A DNA stretch of 64,000 nt, from contig NZ_CCDL010000001.1 of NCBI RefSeq assembly GCF_000724085.1, forward strand, positions 62,001-126,000, written 5' to 3'. The DNA comes from Oceanobacillus manasiensis. GTDB lineage: Bacteria; Bacillota; Bacilli; Bacillales; Amphibacillaceae. Made by a program: the position numbers and the translations under genes. This document shows positions 1-9,222 of the stretch, piece after piece; positions within the stretch are counted from its first letter, which is position 1; every line of letters begins with the position of its first letter. The notes under the pieces are model-generated. The model searched no databases and was not told the origin of the DNA. It saw nothing but the letters and a program-made list of their open reading frames with translations.

Positions 1-638
1 TAGGTAACCCCTTCAAACTTTCCATCAATATCTGCGGCGAGAAACTCTTCTACATTTTCTGCAGAACCTACAAGCTCATCACTATTCGGATACATCTCAT
101 CATAATTTTCTTGATCTCCATAAAAATCAGAAGCTGTTTCGGAAGTACCATATCTGCTAACTTCCTGCCAACTGTCTTCTGCATCATAGGAAACCTGGTT
201 TTCGTCTGTTTCTTCGTCCGGATTGATATTCGGGCTAAAGACTTCCTCTTCTACAGTACGATCCTCTTCAAAAATCGTATTATTTCCAGCATGCTCCACA
301 CAGCGGTCCGCAGTTGGAAGGGCTGCTAACCTCTCAAAAGGGATGTCTTCCCCACATTGGCTACAAATGCCATATGAGCCTTCCTCTATCGCATGCAAAG
401 CCTTATTAATATCGTCAAGCTCTGTTTCAGCATGCTCGTTTAAGGCTATATCCTTTTCTCTTTCAAAAAGCTCTGTTCCCATATCACCCGGATGGTTATC
501 ATAATTAGATAGTTCACTCACCGATTCTTTCGCCAATTCAAGCGTTGTACCAAAATGATCCTGTATATGATTTATCAGTTCATTCTGCCTTTGCACCAAG
601 TCTGCTTTACATTGCAATAGTTGCTCTTTGGTGATCAT
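1..638 (-). CDS. yteA: YteA-family DksA/TraR-like zinc-finger regulator (C-terminal end outside window)
   Basis: The reading frame opens with ATG at 638, after AGGAGG at good spacing, and stays open to the window edge, giving 212 residues. An N-terminal helical region carries the family motif NYDNHPGDMGTE. It is followed by a DksA-type zinc finger, GICSQCGEDIPFERLAALP, ending in C-V-E-H, so the fourth ligand would be His rather than Cys. An acidic tail follows. YteA proteins are about 240 residues, so roughly 25-30 residues are missing beyond the window. The family is linked to stress or sporulation and to RNA polymerase binding through the DksA fold; that role is inferred, not visible here. 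Confidence 0.85.
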   Translation of the reverse strand, partial: MITKEQLLQCKADLVQRQNELINHIQDHFGTTLELAKESVSELSNYDNHPGDMGTELFEREKDIALNEHAETELDDINKALHAIEEGSYGICSQCGEDIPFERLAALPTADRCVEHAGNNTIFEEDRTVEEEVFSPNINPDEETDENQVSYDAEDSWQEVSRYGTSETASDFYGDQENYDEMYPNSDELVGSAENVEEFLAADIDGKFEGVT

Positions 639-705
639 ACGGATCCTCCTCTAATTGCTTTAACTATGTAGGTATACTATGTGCAAAACAATCGAAGGTG
701 ATTCT

Positions 706-1152
706 CTATTTTGGCTCCCAATTCATGTCAATATGTAAAATTCCATCATCCAAATAAGGCTCTGTTATTTGTTTAAACCCAAGTCCTTGGTAAAACACTT
801 TTAAATATTCCTGGGCCTGAATTTTTATTCCGGTTTCTTTCCATTCCTCTGTGATAAAATGCAATGCTCTTTCCATCACTTGTTTTGCATAACCTTTGCC
901 ACGGAATTTATTGACCACCATTACTCTCCCAATCGAGGCCTCTTTGTACTTATTACCTGCAGGAATAATACGTACTAGTGCAGCGATTTCGCCTTCTTCC
1001 TCTACATACAAGTGCATGCTTTCCTGATCATAATTATCTAATTCCGGATAGGCACAGTTTTGCTCTACGACAAATACATCCGTTCGTGCTTTCAAAAGAT
1101 TATACAGCTCTATGTTTGTTAATTCTGAAAATGATTTGATATGCCAGTTCAT
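706..1152 (-). CDS. GNAT N-acetyltransferase, ElaA-like
   Basis: A 148-residue protein starting MNWHIKSFSEL, from an ATG with GAAGGA about 6 bases upstream; an in-frame GTG at 1170 overlaps that site and is less likely. The GNAT core is visible: a first strand with VEQNCAYPELDNYD, typical of the ElaA branch, then VRIIPAGN, then the acetyl-CoA loop IGRVMVVNKFRGKGYAKQVM with the R-x-x-G-x-G/A signature, and a C-terminal VFYQGLGF motif. Its acceptor substrate is unknown. It is transcribed divergently from the aldo/keto reductase next door. Confidence 0.85.
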   Translation of the reverse strand: MNWHIKSFSELTNIELYNLLKARTDVFVVEQNCAYPELDNYDQESMHLYVEEEGEIAALVRIIPAGNKYKEASIGRVMVVNKFRGKGYAKQVMERALHFITEEWKETGIKIQAQEYLKVFYQGLGFKQITEPYLDDGILHIDMNWEPK

Positions 1153-1247
1153 TTCTTTTCCTTCCTTCACTTTTTTCCTTATACTATTATATGCAAGGGT
1201 TATCGTAAAGGATAATTCACTACGCTTAAAAAGAGAGAATAATACCC

Positions 1248-2183
1248 ATGGAAAACAAGACGAAAATAGGGCAAACAGAACTGACAGTCAATCCAATTGG
1301 TTTAGGGACAAACGCTGTTGGTGGGCACAACATTTATCCGAATCTTGACGAAGAAGCAGGCAAAGAATTAGTAAGAACAGCTATTAACAATGGCATGAAT
1401 TTTCTCGATACTGCTTTTATTTATGGACCAGAACGTTCAGAAGAACTTGTTGGACAAGTCATCAAAGAAACGGGGAAACGCCAGGAAGTAGTACTTGCAA
1501 CCAAGGGTGCACACAAATTTGTTGGGAAGGATATCGCGCTTGATAATTCACCTGCTTTTTTAAAAAAATCGGTAGAAGATAGCCTTAAACGCCTCCAAAC
1601 AGATTATATTGACTTGTATTATATCCACTTCCCTGATGAAGAAACTCCTAAGGATGAAGCGGTTGGTGCATTAAAAGAACTGAAGGATCAGGGAAAAATA
1701 AAAGCAATAGGCGTATCTAATTTTTCTCTTGATCAACTAAAAGAGGCTAACAAAGACGGGTATGTGGATGTTTTCCAAGGTGAATATAACCTTTTAAACA
1801 GATCTGCAGAAACGGAGTATTTCCCTTATATGACAGCTAATAACATTTCCTTTGTACCCTATTTCCCATTCGCTTCTGGTTTACTTGCAGGGAAATACGA
1901 TAAGAACACTACCTTTGACGACGGTCGTGCTAAGGCACCAAACTTCCAAGGTGAAACATTCCTTCGTAACCTAGAAAAGGTGGAAAAGGTACGTAAAATA
2001 GCTAACAATAAAAATGTAGAAGTCGCACATGTAGTCCTAGCGTGGTATTTAACAAGGGATGCAATTGATGTGGTTATTCCTGGCGCGAAACGTGCGGACC
2101 AAGTATTAAACAATCTACAGACACTTAGCGTGGAATTGACTACTGAAGAAATGAATGAGATCGACAATATTTTCAAAAGTTAA
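1248..2183 (+). CDS. Aldo/keto reductase, IolS-like
   Basis: A 311-residue NADPH-dependent aldo/keto reductase barrel. The catalytic tetrad is visible: Asp in FLDTAFIYG, Tyr in the same motif, Lys in LATKGAH and His in YYIHFPD. The nucleotide end is marked by [11 protein letters not shown], the adenosine-phosphate site near residue 275. Length and motifs fit the IolS/YqkF branch, whose physiological substrates are mostly unknown. It is a single gene closed by a strong hairpin terminator directly downstream. Confidence 0.9.
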   Translation: MENKTKIGQTELTVNPIGLGTNAVGGHNIYPNLDEEAGKELVRTAINNGMNFLDTAFIYGPERSEELVGQVIKETGKRQEVVLATKGAHKFVGKDIALDNSPAFLKKSVEDSLKRLQTDYIDLYYIHFPDEETPKDEAVGALKELKDQGKIKAIGVSNFSLDQLKEANKDGYVDVFQGEYNLLNRSAETEYFPYMTANNISFVPYFPFASGLLAGKYDKNTTFDDGRAKAPNFQGETFLRNLEKVEKVRKIANNKNVEVAHVVLAWYLTRDAIDVVIPGAKRADQVLNNLQTLSVELTTEEMNEIDNIFKS

Positions 2184-2191
2184 CAGGAATT

Positions 2192-2225
2192 AAAGAGGCA
2201 TACACACATTTTGTATGCCTCTTTT
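2192..2225 (+). terminator. Rho-independent terminator of aldo/keto reductase
   Basis: The arms AAAGAGGCATACA and TGTATGCCTCTTTT form a 13-bp stem followed by a T run, 8 bases after the stop codon. Confidence 0.9.
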
Positions 2226-2303
2226 TCATGCTATACTTTTTTCAAAGACCAACACGAGATGCTACATAAGGAAGTGCGACAAATAAGTAGGAGGCGAGAA
2301 ATA

Positions 2304-3179
2304 ATGAATATTAAGGAAAAGCGAATTGGATTTATTGGAACAGGAGTTATGGGAAGCAGCATGGTTAAGAATCTAATGCTAGATGGGTATTCTGTTTCGG
2401 TATATACCCGGACAAAAGAAAAAGCAACTCCGTTATTGGAACAAGGCGCAGAGTGGGCGAATTCTGTAAAAGATCTTGCTGCCTCCAGCCACATAATCAT
2501 CACTATTGTTGGCTATCCTCAGGATGTTGAAGAGGTTTACTTCGGGACAGATGGATTGCTCGCACATGCTAATCCTGGCAGCTATCTAATAGACATGACA
2601 ACATCAAAACCAGCATTAGCTAAAGAAATTTACGCTCGTGCAAAGGAAAAAGGTATCCAAGCATTAGATGCCCCTGTATCAGGTGGGGATATTGGTGCTA
2701 AAAACGGTACTCTAGCCATAATGGCTGGTGGCGATAAAGAGGCATTTTCTACAGTACTTCCTGTATTGGAGGCAATGGGAGAGAACATTATTTTGCAGGG
2801 TGAAGCAGGTGCAGGTCAGCATACGAAGTTAAGCAATCAGATTGCCATTGCTACAAACATGATCGGTGTATGTGAAGCGATTGTCTATGCGAAAAAAGCT
2901 GGACTTGATCCGTCTAGGGTGCTTGATACCATCACTACTGGAGCGGCGGGGAGTTTCTCCTTATCCAAGTTGGCGCCAAGAATGATTGCTGGCGATGATG
3001 CACCAGGATTTTACGTGAAGCACTTTATCAAGGATATGACCCTTGCATTAGAATCAGCCAAAGAGCTTGGCATGGAAACACCTGGATTGGCTCTTTCACT
3101 CAAACTTTACAAAGAGCTAGCAGAAAAAGGGGAAAATGATAGTGGTACACAAGCACTTATAAAGCTATTTGAACAATAA
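2304..3179 (+). CDS. NAD(P)-dependent 3-hydroxyacid dehydrogenase (3-hydroxyisobutyrate dehydrogenase family, YkwC-like)
   Basis: A 291-residue beta-hydroxyacid dehydrogenase. The ATG at 2304 follows AGGAGG with good spacing; a longer in-frame extension to 2211 would begin inside the upstream terminator. The Rossmann glycine motif GFIGTGVMG is at the N-terminus, the substrate motif DAPVSGGDIGAKNGTL lies near residue 120, and the catalytic Lys lies in GQHTKLSNQ near residue 170. These are the three family hallmarks. The exact substrate is not predictable; B. subtilis YkwC is the likely relative. Single-gene unit with its own terminator. Confidence 0.88.
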   Translation: MNIKEKRIGFIGTGVMGSSMVKNLMLDGYSVSVYTRTKEKATPLLEQGAEWANSVKDLAASSHIIITIVGYPQDVEEVYFGTDGLLAHANPGSYLIDMTTSKPALAKEIYARAKEKGIQALDAPVSGGDIGAKNGTLAIMAGGDKEAFSTVLPVLEAMGENIILQGEAGAGQHTKLSNQIAIATNMIGVCEAIVYAKKAGLDPSRVLDTITTGAAGSFSLSKLAPRMIAGDDAPGFYVKHFIKDMTLALESAKELGMETPGLALSLKLYKELAEKGENDSGTQALIKLFEQ

Positions 3180-3185
3180 TGAAGT

Positions 3186-3214
3186 GAGAACAGATTATCT
3201 CTGTTCTCTTTTTT
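3186..3214 (+). terminator. Terminator after the dehydrogenase gene
   Basis: GAGAACAGA pairs with TCTGTTCTC, followed by six Ts, just after the stop codon. Confidence 0.85.
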
Positions 3215-3336
3215 AATTTTATCTTGCTTTGAGAGTAGAAAGACGGAGAGTTTCTGTTCAACCCAACATACTAAGAGGGATGAACTGCAAAAAAGAACGA
3301 AGCTTTCTCCTTTAATTATTCGCTCCAGCTGCTACA

Positions 3337-3648
3337 TTACTTACCGGGCTCTGCTCCTTTGTTATCTACCTCACTTTGAACAATGAAAGCTAAATCATCA
3401 TTTCCAAAGAGCTGCAGAACCTGTAATACGGTAGATGTAGGAATTTCTTCTGACTCCTTTTTTGGTACAGTAAGTTCCATCGCTTCAGCTAAGGATGGGT
3501 TATGTATCTGGTTTGGGTAAGCTTTTGCATATAACGCTACAGGGTCTAAATCGTTATTAATACACCATTGGGCATAAATTAAAATCATCATTTTTTCATC
3601 ACTTTGATAGCTTTTTATAACTTGTTCTTCCATTTCCTTTTTATCCAT
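3337..3648 (-). CDS. Small conserved-type protein of unknown function
   Basis: A 103-residue acidic soluble protein beginning MDKKEMEEQVIKSYQ. The ATG at 3648 has AAGGAGGA at ideal spacing, so the 12-residue longer frame is discarded. It contains the segment AQWCINNDLDPVALYAKAYP and a C-terminal LQLFGNDDLAFIVQ. There are no membrane segments and no catalytic motif I recognise. It resembles small uncharacterised Bacillus proteins, but I cannot name the family safely. It follows the methyltransferase gene by 48 bases on the same strand and may share its transcript. Confidence 0.7.
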   Translation of the reverse strand: MDKKEMEEQVIKSYQSDEKMMILIYAQWCINNDLDPVALYAKAYPNQIHNPSLAEAMELTVPKKESEEIPTSTVLQVLQLFGNDDLAFIVQSEVDNKGAEPGK

Positions 3649-3696
3649 GACAATCCTCCTTTTTTGCACCGAGAAAACCAGCACAATTCCATAAAA

Positions 3697-4377
3697 CTAA
3701 TTTTTCTTAAATAGATACACCCACATAAAGGAAAGTGCTTGTTTTAAATCAGATGACAAATGCTCTGTATCTGTTGGGTTGACTTCTTTTTTATAGACCC
3801 CTAGATCATCCACTTGTTGAAGACCTATTTCTGTTGCCAGCTTTCTTAGCTCCCAAGGCATCATAGTATTGCATATAGAATCCTCCCCATATAGACGGGA
3901 AAAGCTATTGGCACGAGGGCCTGCCGTAGGACCTAAAATACCAATGCATAAATGTCCCCCATCTTTTGTCACCCGAATCATTTCATTTAAAGCATGTAAA
4001 GGATCCTCTGTCCATTCTAAAACATTAATCGCTATTAATGCATCATATGACTCTTCTGGAAATGACAACTCGTTTATATCTGCTTTTTTAAAAACAATCT
4101 CCCCTTCTGGTAAGGCTTTTTTAGCGTGGTTGATCATCTCGTTGGAAATGTCGACACCAGTCACCTTATAACCCGCCTTTTTTAACAAATAAGAACCATA
4201 CCCGTCACCACAGCCAACATCCAGCACCATATTCCCTTCCACTATATGCTGCTGAATAAATGGAATAATAGTACTTCTGCTTCCTTTCTCCCACATGTTT
4301 CTACTTCGTTCATGCCAAAAATCAGCTCGGCTATCCCATTCTACTTCAGCCATTTCTCTCCAGTTAAAATCTTTCAT
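3697..4377 (-). CDS. Class I SAM-dependent methyltransferase
   Basis: A 226-residue soluble protein. Motif I (VLDVGCGDGYGSYLL, near residue 55) binds S-adenosylmethionine; the acidic end of strand 2 is VTGVDISNEM, followed by KKADINELSF and the post-I motif AINVLEWTEDP. This is the UbiE/COQ5-like Methyltransf_11 type. The acceptor is unknown. The start at 4377 has a GAAGGGGAAGG ribosome site. A small unknown gene lies downstream on the same strand. Confidence 0.85.
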   Translation of the reverse strand: MKDFNWREMAEVEWDSRADFWHERSRNMWEKGSRSTIIPFIQQHIVEGNMVLDVGCGDGYGSYLLKKAGYKVTGVDISNEMINHAKKALPEGEIVFKKADINELSFPEESYDALIAINVLEWTEDPLHALNEMIRVTKDGGHLCIGILGPTAGPRANSFSRLYGEDSICNTMMPWELRKLATEIGLQQVDDLGVYKKEVNPTDTEHLSSDLKQALSFMWVYLFKKN

Positions 4378-4454
4378 GCCCTTCCCCCTTCGACAAGTTT
4401 TCCCTTATATAAATCGTTATTTTGACTTACTCGATAATATTTACTTTATGATAC

Positions 4455-4493
4455 AAAAAAAGGTTTATCTCACGGATGAGATAAACCTTTTTG
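4455..4493 (-). terminator. Terminator of the cold-shock gene
   Basis: A 14-bp stem (AAAGGTTTATCTCA against TGAGATAAACCTTT) with a 4-base loop lies 10 bases past the csp stop. A T run follows it on the minus strand; T-rich bases on the other side could also end the convergent strand. Confidence 0.9.
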
Positions 4494-4503
4494 TAATTAA
4501 CAA

Positions 4504-4701
4504 TTATAGGCGAACAACGTTAGCTGCTTGCGGTCCGCGGTTACCTTCAACGATTTCAAATTCAACATCTTGACCTTCTTCAAGAGTTTTGAAACCTTCT
4601 GATTGGATAGCTGAGAAATGTACGAATACATCGTCTCCGTCTTCGCGCTCGATGAAACCGAAGCCTTTTTCTGCGTTAAACCATTTTACTTTACCAGTCA
4701 T
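4504..4701 (-). CDS. csp: Cold-shock protein (CspA/CspB family)
   Basis: A 65-residue single cold-shock domain with both RNA-binding motifs: KGFGFI (RNP1) and DVFVHFSAI (RNP2). It ends [12 protein letters not shown] like Bacillus CspD/CspB. It acts as an RNA chaperone in the cytoplasm. The ATG at 4701 follows AAGGAGG; the 11-residue upstream extension has no ribosome site. About 220 bases lie upstream before the next gene, enough for the long leader typical of csp mRNAs, but I cannot identify a defined element there. Confidence 0.95.
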   Translation of the reverse strand: MTGKVKWFNAEKGFGFIEREDGDDVFVHFSAIQSEGFKTLEEGQDVEFEIVEGNRGPQAANVVRL

Positions 4702-4923
4702 TAAAATGACCTCCTTATACAAAATATCGTGCAAAGTAATTGAATCATAAATACTTTTACACCACTTTGATAAAGAGATCGTAAAGTATTATTCAAACTT
4801 CAATTTCCTTTTGCTAATACCACTTTAACCTTTTCCCATCTAAAAAGCAAGCAATTAGAGATGTTATTTTCCAAAAAAACTATTAAGGCTTACTACCATA
4901 GGCAAGCGTACGTAAGCGTTTCC

Positions 4924-6042
4924 CTATTCTTTGGATTTTATTTCACTATAGCGTCGTTTTTGTCGATAACCATACGTAATATCCCGTACTAATTCATCAT
5001 TCTCCAAACTTGCTCCAATTGCACCCACAATAGTGGAAATAGATGTCGCAACCCAAGCAAGTCTCAGGAAATACAGAAAGCTAAAATCCCCTTCTATATC
5101 GACGGAGTAATCATAAACATCTGGAGGTATAACGATCAATATTGTGACAAGAAACAAGAAAAATAGAACAGCATAATAGCTTAACACAGAAATTAGTAAT
5201 GTGAGGACAGTTGCCTGATTATACAAGCGTCGCAGTTTGGAATCTGATCTAACGGACTTGCTTTCCCATAGATCATGAGCAGAAACAATCCAAAATACCA
5301 TTAAACAAATAGCAGCAATATTTAATGCCAATAGCCTATAGACGCTGAGAAGATAACTTAATTCCCAAATTGTAGTAAAAATAAGACCAAAAATACCTGT
5401 AGAAAAAGCTATCGCAATTATTCTTTTAAACGAAGGCATAATGCTCAATGGTCGATTTGCTTGTGTCATACCCATTAACAGACGTATTTTCCCTAATTTC
5501 TTGGGAAATACGATATAGCGTGCTTCTTTTCCCACATGATCATCGTTTTCACTAAGCCGCTTCACCCGACTAACCGGAAATTGCTTCTGTAGTAAAAATT
5601 CGGGATTTGATTTCTCTAGTTCTTCTAATTTATCAGAATTACCTTTATGGTAATAAATTTCTCTGATTATTTGAATAATCGCATTCTCAATTCTTTTCTT
5701 GGTTGGCAACCAGCCAAATACAGGGATAGACAATTGTGCCACAGCATGGTGAAGGCTAATATCTGCCCCCACAATGTTTTTGTTATGAAATAAAGGAAGG
5801 TCTGTTAAACACACTGCATAATCCCAGCCCTTTTCCTTTTTAATTTCTATAGCTTTCTCTAATATTTCGCCTACTGTCTCTGCTGCTCCAGTAAGCGGAT
5901 CTATAATAAACTCCATTTCCCAAGAAACATCTTCTTCGACTTGATTCTGAAGATGGTGAGGAATCTTTTCAATATATTTTCTCCCTATAGCTGCAGGTAA
6001 CTCGGGAGCAGCAATTAGGCCAACTACAATTTTCTTCGTCAT
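4924..6042 (-). CDS. Unrecognised membrane protein, paralogue B of a tandem pair
   Basis: A 372-residue protein. The first ~190 residues look soluble, with VVGLIAAPELPAAIG, then YAVCLTDLPLF near residue 97, then SIPVFGWLPTKKRI. The second half has about four hydrophobic segments (near 203-223, 228-250, 277-308 and 330-350). It is clearly homologous to the gene directly upstream over its full length. The ATG at 6042 overlaps the upstream stop as ATGA and has AAGAGGTG 6 bases before it, so the two genes are translationally coupled. I do not recognise a functional family; no catalytic site is evident. Confidence 0.8.
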   Translation of the reverse strand: MTKKIVVGLIAAPELPAAIGRKYIEKIPHHLQNQVEEDVSWEMEFIIDPLTGAAETVGEILEKAIEIKKEKGWDYAVCLTDLPLFHNKNIVGADISLHHAVAQLSIPVFGWLPTKKRIENAIIQIIREIYYHKGNSDKLEELEKSNPEFLLQKQFPVSRVKRLSENDDHVGKEARYIVFPKKLGKIRLLMGMTQANRPLSIMPSFKRIIAIAFSTGIFGLIFTTIWELSYLLSVYRLLALNIAAICLMVFWIVSAHDLWESKSVRSDSKLRRLYNQATVLTLLISVLSYYAVLFFLFLVTILIVIPPDVYDYSVDIEGDFSFLYFLRLAWVATSISTIVGAIGASLENDELVRDITYGYRQKRRYSEIKSKE

Positions 6043-7214
6043 TCGCTGCACCTCTTTTCAGGCTTCGTTCCCTCATCCTGATTTCCCTCTCCATTTTCTT
6101 CGTCACCTATCTCATAATAGCGTTGTTGTTGACGAAAGGAATAGGTGGCATTACGTATCCTTTCTTCTTTCTCTAACCCTGTTCCTATTGCCCCAATAAG
6201 CGTGCTGAATGAAGTGACTAACCAGACCAGCTTTATATAATAAATAAAGGACGGTGAACCTTCAACTTGTGTTCTTACTTGGAATAACTCAGGGGGCACA
6301 AGAAGCGACATAGCAGCTAGAAACATGGTAAACAGAACTAAATAATTCAATGCCACAATGCTTGTTAAGGTCAGAAATGTTGTATGGTTATATAAATCAC
6401 GCCAACGCTTTTTACCATGCTCTGATGGCTTTTCCCATAGATTGTGGGAAAAGATAATCCAAATGACCATACCAAAAATAGATAACAGCATCAGGAAACC
6501 GAGTCTAAGTGGAGAGTAGGCTACACTTAGAACCCATGGATTTGGAAAAATGGATACATAAGCTCCCGATGCAAAAGAGAGCATTACAATTTTTTTAAAC
6601 GATAGCAATGCCTGCCAAGGTCGGTTTGCATACGTCATGCCAAACAATATACGCAAATACCCAATTACTCTGGAACGAACGATATAGCGAAAGTCTAACG
6701 GGCTTTTCGGGGAGGCATTGTCTCTTCGCACACGAGAAAAGAGAAACTGTCTACCTATATTCTTAGCAGCGTCATTACCATTTTCCAGTGTGTGCTCTTC
6801 TGCAGAAGTCTGTTCACTGGTATTTAAATACAATTCCTTCATCAATTCAATTATGATCACACGAATTCTTTTGTGCATTGGCATGACGCCAAATGCCGGA
6901 ATTGATACCTGACCAATCTTTTGCTCCAGGCTTGCATTTCCCACCACTACCTTTTTCTTGAAAAATATAGGTAGATCTGTCAGACAAATTACATACTCCC
7001 AGTTTTGTTCTTTTTTTATGTTGTTGGCTTTATCTAACACTTCCTTTGTTTCTTCTGCAACTCCGACAAGTGTATCTACTGTTGTCTCTACTTCCCAGCT
7101 TGTTTCTTTATCAATCTCTTCAGAAAAGTAGTCTGGCAATTCTTCACACAAGTCTTCTGCTATATATGCTGGTAGATTGGGTGCAGAAACCAACCCCACA
7201 CGAATTTTCGTCAA
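6039..7214 (-). CDS. Unrecognised membrane protein, paralogue A of a tandem pair
   Basis: A 391-residue homologue of the following gene: same N-terminal MTKIRVGLVSAPNLPAY, same VICLTDLPIF motif, same SIPAFGVMPMHKRIR, same PWQALLSFKKIVMLSF before the membrane part, and about four hydrophobic segments in the C-terminal half. I choose TTG at 7214: GGAGGTG lies 6 bases upstream, and the resulting N-terminus aligns exactly with the ATG start of the paralogue. It ends with a charged glycine- and glutamate-rich tail that the paralogue lacks. Function unknown; the pair may form a hetero-oligomer. Confidence 0.8.
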   Translation of the reverse strand: MTKIRVGLVSAPNLPAYIAEDLCEELPDYFSEEIDKETSWEVETTVDTLVGVAEETKEVLDKANNIKKEQNWEYVICLTDLPIFFKKKVVVGNASLEQKIGQVSIPAFGVMPMHKRIRVIIIELMKELYLNTSEQTSAEEHTLENGNDAAKNIGRQFLFSRVRRDNASPKSPLDFRYIVRSRVIGYLRILFGMTYANRPWQALLSFKKIVMLSFASGAYVSIFPNPWVLSVAYSPLRLGFLMLLSIFGMVIWIIFSHNLWEKPSEHGKKRWRDLYNHTTFLTLTSIVALNYLVLFTMFLAAMSLLVPPELFQVRTQVEGSPSFIYYIKLVWLVTSFSTLIGAIGTGLEKEERIRNATYSFRQQQRYYEIGDEENGEGNQDEGTKPEKRCSE

Positions 7215-7462
7215 TTTTTCCCACCTCCCCACATTTTGTTTTCTTTCTAAGCTATAACTATTTTCCCCTTTTCCACTATGAAAAACATACTTTCACAAAG
7301 AAAATATATCAGCAATGGTGCTAATGACAGACATAGTTATTTTTATGGACTAGAAAAAGAAATTTAAACATGATAAAATAATGTCTTGCAAGATTATAAA
7401 ATAGAATACCGACTACCAAACATTTATATCTTGCAAATATGAATGATAGGTGGTAAATCAAC

Positions 7463-8431
7463 ATGGAAAATTTTAATTATCAGGTTTTATTGTATTATCA
7501 GTATGTGCCAATTGAAGATCCTGAATCCTTCGCTGCAGAACATCTTCAATTCTGTAAAGAGCTTGAGCTAAAAGGGAGAATCCTTGTAGCAGGAGAAGGA
7601 ATTAACGGAACAGTATCTGGTACAAAAGAACAAACAAAAAAATACATGGAAGCAATGCAAAACGATCCACGCTTTGCAGACATGGTGTTTAAAATTGACG
7701 AGCACGAGGGGCATGCGTTTAAAAAAATGCATGTACGCCCACGGGAAGAATTAGTTTCCCTACGTCTTGAAGATGACATTAATCCATTGGAAAAGACGGG
7801 TAACTACCTTTCACCAAAGGAATTCTTTGAAGCAATGCAAGAAGAGGACACTGTGGTAATTGATGCCCGTAATGACTATGAGTACGACCTCGGACATTTT
7901 CGTGGCGCTATTCGCCCGGATATAGAAACATTCCGCGAACTTCCGGATTGGATTAAGGAAAATAAAGAAAAATTTAAAGAAAAGAAAGTTCTAACTTATT
8001 GTACAGGCGGTATCCGTTGTGAAAAATTCTCCGGATGGTTGCTTGAAGAGGGCTTTGAGGATGTAAGCCAGTTACATGGCGGCATTGTAAGCTACGGAAA
8101 AGACCCTGAAGTACAAGGTGAACTATGGGATGGACAATGTTATGTATTCGACAACCGCATTTCTGTACCAATCAATCGAAAAGAACACGTTGTAGTCGGC
8201 GTTGATTATTTCGATGGTCAGCCATGCGAGCGCTACGTAAACTGTGCAAATCCTGAATGTAATCAACAAATACTCTGCTCTGAAGAAAATGAGCATAAAT
8301 ATATGCGTGGCTGTACTCATGAATGTCGAGTAAGCCCACGAAACTTGTATGTAGAAGAACATGAATTAAACGAACAACAAGTAGAAGAAAGACTTGCAGC
8401 TATCGGTGAAACACTTAAGCAAGAAGCATAA
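7463..8431 (+). CDS. trhO: tRNA uridine(34) hydroxylase TrhO (rhodanese-like)
   Basis: A 322-residue protein of the YceA/YbfQ family, which makes 5-hydroxyuridine at the wobble position of tRNAs. An N-terminal acylphosphatase-like domain (residues 1-95) is followed by a rhodanese domain with the active loop [10 protein letters not shown] (near residue 180). The C-terminal part is rich in Cys ([12 protein letters not shown] and CTHECR), as in the family. Length is normal. It is a single gene with its own strong terminator. Confidence 0.93.
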   Translation: MENFNYQVLLYYQYVPIEDPESFAAEHLQFCKELELKGRILVAGEGINGTVSGTKEQTKKYMEAMQNDPRFADMVFKIDEHEGHAFKKMHVRPREELVSLRLEDDINPLEKTGNYLSPKEFFEAMQEEDTVVIDARNDYEYDLGHFRGAIRPDIETFRELPDWIKENKEKFKEKKVLTYCTGGIRCEKFSGWLLEEGFEDVSQLHGGIVSYGKDPEVQGELWDGQCYVFDNRISVPINRKEHVVVGVDYFDGQPCERYVNCANPECNQQILCSEENEHKYMRGCTHECRVSPRNLYVEEHELNEQQVEERLAAIGETLKQEA

Positions 8432-8447
8432 TATATTGATTAACAAT

Positions 8448-8475
8448 AGACGGCCTAGGTGGGCCGTCTATTTTT
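8448..8475 (+). terminator. Terminator of trhO
   Basis: AGACGGCC pairs with GGCCGTCT over a 6-base loop, followed by ATTTTT. Confidence 0.88.
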
Positions 8476-8611
8476 ACGTTAGGAAAATAGTGAATTTTAA
8501 CTAGGAAGTAAAAGCATGTAGTTGAATTTTGAAACCCGTGTATAAAAAAAGCGTTTGTTTGGACAGGCCTCAGAACCATTGCTATTCTTTTACTAAGGAG
8601 GCTTGCTTATT

Positions 8612-9091
8612 ATGAGTGTATATGAATTCAAAGCTGAAACAATTAACGGCAAGGAAATTTCATTATCAGAGTATGAAGGAAAAGTACTTTTAATCGTTAA
8701 CACAGCAAGCAAGTGTGGCTTTACTTCTCAGCTAGAGGGGTTGCAAAAGCTTTACGATACGTACAATCAACAAGGGCTTGAAATCCTAGGGTTTCCATGC
8801 AATCAATTTAACAGTCAGGATCCTGGATCTAATGAGGAGATTGCTGAATTCTGTCAGCTAAATTATGGTGTGACATTCCCGATGTTCAGTAAAGTTGATG
8901 TTAAAGGGAAAAACGCCCATCCTCTTTTCGCCTACCTAACAGAAGAAGCAAAAGGGTTACTAACAAAGCAAATCAAATGGAATTTCACGAAGTTTTTAGT
9001 TGGCAAGGATGGACAGGTAATAGACCGATTTGCCCCACAAACAAAACCAGACGAGCTTGAAAAAGCTATTCAAGAAGCGTTGGCGCAATAA
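8612..9091 (+). CDS. bsaA: Glutathione peroxidase-family thiol peroxidase
   Basis: A 159-residue GPx-fold enzyme. The catalytic motif is NTASKCGFT, with Cys in place of selenocysteine, then GFPCNQF with the resolving Cys loop, then WNFTKFLV. Such bacterial forms are usually thioredoxin-dependent reducers of organic peroxides. The ATG at 8612 is chosen because AAGGAGG is 10 bases upstream; the in-frame TTG at 8603 sits almost on the ribosome site. The gene converges on the ABC operon across a shared terminator. Confidence 0.93.
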   Translation: MSVYEFKAETINGKEISLSEYEGKVLLIVNTASKCGFTSQLEGLQKLYDTYNQQGLEILGFPCNQFNSQDPGSNEEIAEFCQLNYGVTFPMFSKVDVKGKNAHPLFAYLTEEAKGLLTKQIKWNFTKFLVGKDGQVIDRFAPQTKPDELEKAIQEALAQ

Positions 9092-9142
9092 TTAAGGGTG
9101 GCGTTCTCCAGATATCGCTGTGTAAGATAATATAATCAATCC

Positions 9143-9196
9143 AAAAAGCCGCGTGAAATTGGAATGTCGTCTTCCAACACATGCGGCTCTTTTCTT
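9143..9196. terminator. Long bidirectional terminator between bsaA and the ABC operon
   Basis: A long interrupted stem (AAAGCCGCGTG...TTGGAA against TTCCAA..CACATGCGGCT) is flanked by A and T runs, so it can stop transcripts from both sides. Confidence 0.8.
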
Positions 9197-9222
9197 TTAA
9201 TATATTCTTTTCTAACAACTTC

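Noticed and set aside
2211-2303. Longer start for the hydroxyacid dehydrogenase
   Set aside because: The extension begins inside the upstream terminator; AGGAGG precedes the ATG at 2304.
7546-7779. Antisense ORF in trhO and similar shadow ORFs elsewhere
   Set aside because: Serine- and cysteine-rich shadow translations inside well-supported genes.
8612-9091. Selenoprotein glutathione peroxidase
   Set aside because: The catalytic position is a normal Cys codon, not an in-frame TGA.
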